Positions 61,884 through 64,000 of a stretch of DNA of 64,000 nucleotides are shown in pieces (position 1 is the stretch's first letter; each line of letters starts with the position of its first letter). This stretch comes from Alcanivoracaceae bacterium. GTDB lineage: Bacteria; Pseudomonadota; Gammaproteobacteria; Pseudomonadales; Alcanivoracaceae. The position numbers and the translations under genes are program-made. The stretch spans positions 1 through 64,000 of the forward strand of contig JAGLCJ010000014.1 of NCBI GenBank assembly GCA_023146255.1, read 5' to 3'. The notes beneath the pieces were generated by a model. The model saw only the letters and a program-made list of their open reading frames with translations, ran no database searches and was not told the DNA's origin.

Positions 61884-62254
61884 AAGCTGAGAGCACCAAC
61901 TTCACCATCGTGCCAGGGCGCAACCGCCGCCACATCCTCCGGGCTGACCGTTCCGCTTCGCTGCACTTGAAGTCACCCTACGGATGCGGTGGCGTTCACG
62001 CCCAACTGAAACACCGTGCGACTGCAGGTCAGGGGTGAAGCAAAAGAAAAAAGAGCAAAGAAAAGAGGAAATGCCTGTAAGCAGCAGGATGTGAGGTCTT
62101 AGCCTCTGTCAGGGGCTGACGGGACTGTGTGAGACATGGATGTCGAACACAAGCCTACAGGGACGTATTCACGGCGGGTCCCGGCAGCCCCTGACAGAGG
62201 CTAAGACCGGATCAGTTCACTGCCAAACCCAAAACCCGGAACGCAGCAACAAAT
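61884..62254. other. Intergenic region after folA
   Basis: About 370 bases without a credible gene. The first ~150 bases show no recognisable feature; a purine-rich A/G stretch follows (62039-62070). The rest holds the large inverted-repeat element described separately. Confidence 0.6.
62095..62208. repeat. Structured element with 31-base inverted arms
   Basis: Left arm 62095-62125 and right arm 62178-62208 are inverted copies with 30 of 31 positions matching (a single A/C difference). The 52-base centre contains GACAT-gg-ATGTC (62133-62144) and ACAGGGACGTATTCACGGCG. The arms contain GCCTCTGTCAGGGGCTG and its complement. It would fold into one long stem-loop in RNA or a cruciform in DNA. I recall similar ATGGATG/ACAGGGACGT elements in other marine gammaproteobacteria, without a firm name. 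Confidence 0.75.
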
Positions 62255-62272
62255 CTGTTATCCCGCCGTCAT
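62255..62272 (+). promoter_or_regulatory. Pho-box-like site upstream of the choice-of-anchor I gene
   Basis: CTGTTAT-cccg-CCGTCAT: two 7-mers with one mismatch each from CTGTCAT and the exact 4-base spacing of a PhoB box. It is 76 bases upstream of the ATG. No convincing -10 box follows at the usual distance, so the site is tentative. Confidence 0.4.
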
Positions 62273-62313
62273 ATCTCCGCCCCGGCCCTGTCACACTTCA
62301 CCCCTACCCTGAC

Positions 62314-62340
62314 CCCCTGATTTCACCGTCATATCAGGGG
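62314..62340 (+). promoter_or_regulatory. Hairpin covering the ribosome binding site of the anchor-I lipoprotein
   Basis: CCCCTGAT (62314-62321) pairs perfectly with ATCAGGGG (62333-62340) across an 11-base loop. The right arm AGGGG is the Shine-Dalgarno, 7 bases before the ATG at 62348. If folded, the hairpin would block initiation. CCGTCATATC occurs both in the loop/arm region (62327-62336) and at 62266-62275. Confidence 0.55.
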
Positions 62341-62347
62341 ACCACCC

Positions 62348-63991
62348 ATGAATCTGAAGCACCCGCTTTCCGCTCTCGCGCTGGCCACCAGCATTGTCAC
62401 CCTCAGCGCCTGTGGCGGTGACGACGGCAGCAACGGCACCAGCGCCATCCTGCTGCAACTGAAAGTCGCCGGCACCTACACCCCGCCCGGCAACCCGGCA
62501 GATTTTTTTGATGAAGCCGCCGCTGAAATTGTTGCCTATGACGCTCGTCAGCGCCGCCTGTTTGTCGTCAACGCAAAAGACGTGACCGTCGACGTTCTGG
62601 ATATGTCAGATCCGTCCATGCCATCGCTGATGAGCACTATTGATGCCAGCGCCGAAGGCGGCGTTGCCAACAGTGTCGCTGTCAGCGGAAGCCTGGTCGC
62701 AGTAGCAATCGAAGCCACCACCAAGACCGACCCCGGCAAAGTGGTGTTCTATAACTCCACCAGCTTCGCCAAGGTTGGCGAAGCCACAGTCGGCGCCCTG
62801 CCGGATATGCTGACCTTTACCCCGGATGGCAGCAAAGTACTGGTCGCCAACGAAGGCGAACCGAATGCCGATTACAGCGTTGACCCGGAAGGCTCGATCA
62901 GCATCATCGACATCAGCAACGGCATAGCCAACCTGACGGTCAGCACCGCGTCCTTTACCAGCTTCAATGCCCAGGGCCCGTCACTGATCAGCAGTGGCGT
63001 ACGTATCTTCGGGCCGGGCGCCACCGTCGCCCAGGATCTGGAGCCGGAATATATTGCCGTATCCGAAGATGGCAGCACGGCCTGGGTCGCACTGCAGGAA
63101 AACAACGCCATGGCCATCGTCAATGTCGATGATGCCGTCGTTGAAGCTATCGTTCCGCTGGGCTTCAAGGACCATCGTATTTTCGGTAACGAGCTCGATG
63201 CCAGCAATCGCGATGACCGCATCAATATCCGCAACTGGCCGGTGTTCGGCATGTATCAACCGGATACCATTGCCTCTTACTCCTTCAATGGCGAAACCTA
63301 TATTGTTACCGCCAACGAAGGCGATGCCCGCGATTACGATACCTGGTCAGAGGAAATTCGCGTCAAGGACATGATCCTTAGCGGTGATATTCTTGCTGCC
63401 GATATTCAGGCCGACGAAGATCTTGGCCGCCTGAATGTCACCAGCACGCTCGGTGTCAGCAACGGTTGTGATCCGTCACTGCTGGCAACCGACCCGGAAG
63501 TGGATTGCGAGTACGAGGCTCTGTATGCCTACGGCGCCCGCTCGTTCTCGATCCGCGCTGAAGATGGCACGCTGGTATTCGACAGCGGCAATGACTTCGA
63601 GCGCATTACTGCGGCACGCAACCCGGAGTTCTTCAATTCCAACAATGATGAAAACGATCTTGACTCGCGCTCCGATGACAAGGGCCCGGAACCGGAAGGC
63701 CTTGCTCTTGGCATGATCAATGGCCAGACCTTTGCCTTTATCGGCCTTGAGCGGGTTGGCGGCATCATGGTGTACAACATCAGCAACCCGGAAGCGCCGC
63801 AGTTTGTTCAGTACATCAACAACCGTGACTTCAGTGGCGACCCGGCACTGGGCACCTCGGGCGATCTGGCGCCGGAAGGTCTGGTCTTTGTTGACGCAAA
63901 GCAGAGCCCTTCAGGCAAACCGCTGCTGATCGTCGGCAATGAAGTCAGCGGCTCCACCACCGTGTATGAGATTGATGTGATCGAACTCTGA
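62348..63991 (+). CDS. Choice-of-anchor I family lipoprotein (beta-propeller)
   Basis: 547 residues. Lipobox TLSAC (Cys at residue 22) followed by GGDDG. The body has beta-propeller-like blades (RRLFVVNAKDVTVDVLDMSDP, MLTFTPDGSKVLVANEGEPNADYSVDPEGSISIIDIS, TYIVTANEGDARDYDT) and ends FVDAKQSPSGKPLLIVGNEVSGSTTVYEID, as in choice-of-anchor I proteins, some annotated as alkaline phosphatases. Strongly acidic. It is complete. A Pho-like box upstream would fit a phosphate-scavenging role, but enzyme activity is not shown by any motif I can name. Confidence 0.85.
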   Translation: MNLKHPLSALALATSIVTLSACGGDDGSNGTSAILLQLKVAGTYTPPGNPADFFDEAAAEIVAYDARQRRLFVVNAKDVTVDVLDMSDPSMPSLMSTIDASAEGGVANSVAVSGSLVAVAIEATTKTDPGKVVFYNSTSFAKVGEATVGALPDMLTFTPDGSKVLVANEGEPNADYSVDPEGSISIIDISNGIANLTVSTASFTSFNAQGPSLISSGVRIFGPGATVAQDLEPEYIAVSEDGSTAWVALQENNAMAIVNVDDAVVEAIVPLGFKDHRIFGNELDASNRDDRINIRNWPVFGMYQPDTIASYSFNGETYIVTANEGDARDYDTWSEEIRVKDMILSGDILAADIQADEDLGRLNVTSTLGVSNGCDPSLLATDPEVDCEYEALYAYGARSFSIRAEDGTLVFDSGNDFERITAARNPEFFNSNNDENDLDSRSDDKGPEPEGLALGMINGQTFAFIGLERVGGIMVYNISNPEAPQFVQYINNRDFSGDPALGTSGDLAPEGLVFVDAKQSPSGKPLLIVGNEVSGSTTVYEIDVIEL

Positions 63992-64000
63992 TCCGCTTTT

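Overview
The window is a stretch of a GC-rich gammaproteobacterial chromosome. Several gene orders match those I know from Pseudomonas: parC-parE-yqiA-cpdA-DUF1249-nudF-thiC with divergent tolC, then waaA, ilvE-glnE, and HAD/rppH-ptsP-tauE-lgt-thyA-folA. A Baeyer-Villiger monooxygenase locus, a thiolase and REP-like repeats of the GTAGGAGC type also fit a Pseudomonadales/Oceanospirillales organism such as an Alcanivorax relative. The genus is an inference; no rRNA is present to settle it.

Layout. (1) 1-4.75 kb is an AT-richer accessory block, entirely on the minus strand. It holds a SIR2-HerA anti-phage pair (3494-4612 and 1722-3494) followed by small orphan genes: a four-helix membrane protein, a stand-alone HIRAN protein, a tiny membrane protein and a lipoprotein. 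These are separated by palindromes that resemble degenerate integron attC sites, and the SIR2-HerA pair is bracketed by a matched pair of repeat units. No integrase is visible, so the best model is a cassette cluster lacking an integrase (CALIN-like). (2) 5-16.5 kb is an oxidative catabolism region: patatin-like hydrolase, BVMO, SDR and divergent AraC regulator, TPR protein, thiolase, quinone oxidoreductase-like MDR, GIY-YIG protein and gdhA. (3) 16.5-26.7 kb is the parCE/thiC/tolC housekeeping block. (4) 26.8-36.2 kb is an LPS inner-core and surface glycan cluster: waaA, lpxL-like, kdkA, sulfotransferase, three glycosyltransferases, an FkbM methyltransferase, a YrbL-like kinase and an unusual two-domain protein with a C-terminal thymidylate-kinase-like P-loop. 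Gene orientation is mixed and its middle part looks less GC-rich, consistent with exchange. (5) 36.2-43.3 kb is ilvE, glnE, nfeD, qmcA and an orphan PilB/GspE-type ATPase, all on the minus strand and closely packed. (6) 43.4-54.3 kb holds a PhoU-like/Pit phosphate pair, small envelope genes, an imelysin-like lipoprotein with HAD phosphatase, rppH-ptsP and a hybrid histidine kinase. (7) 54.4-64 kb holds two lipoproteins, an SLC13 permease, an NRDE protein, TauE-lgt-thyA-folA overlapping by ATGA junctions, a structured intergenic element, and a secreted choice-of-anchor I lipoprotein with a Pho-box-like site and a hairpin over its ribosome binding site.

Most core genes are arranged as tight operons with 1-8 base overlaps. 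REP-like elements sit in at least seven intergenic spaces; in two cases (tolC and glnE) the repeat itself supplies the stop codon. I found no rRNA, tRNA, CRISPR array, prophage or complete insertion sequence.
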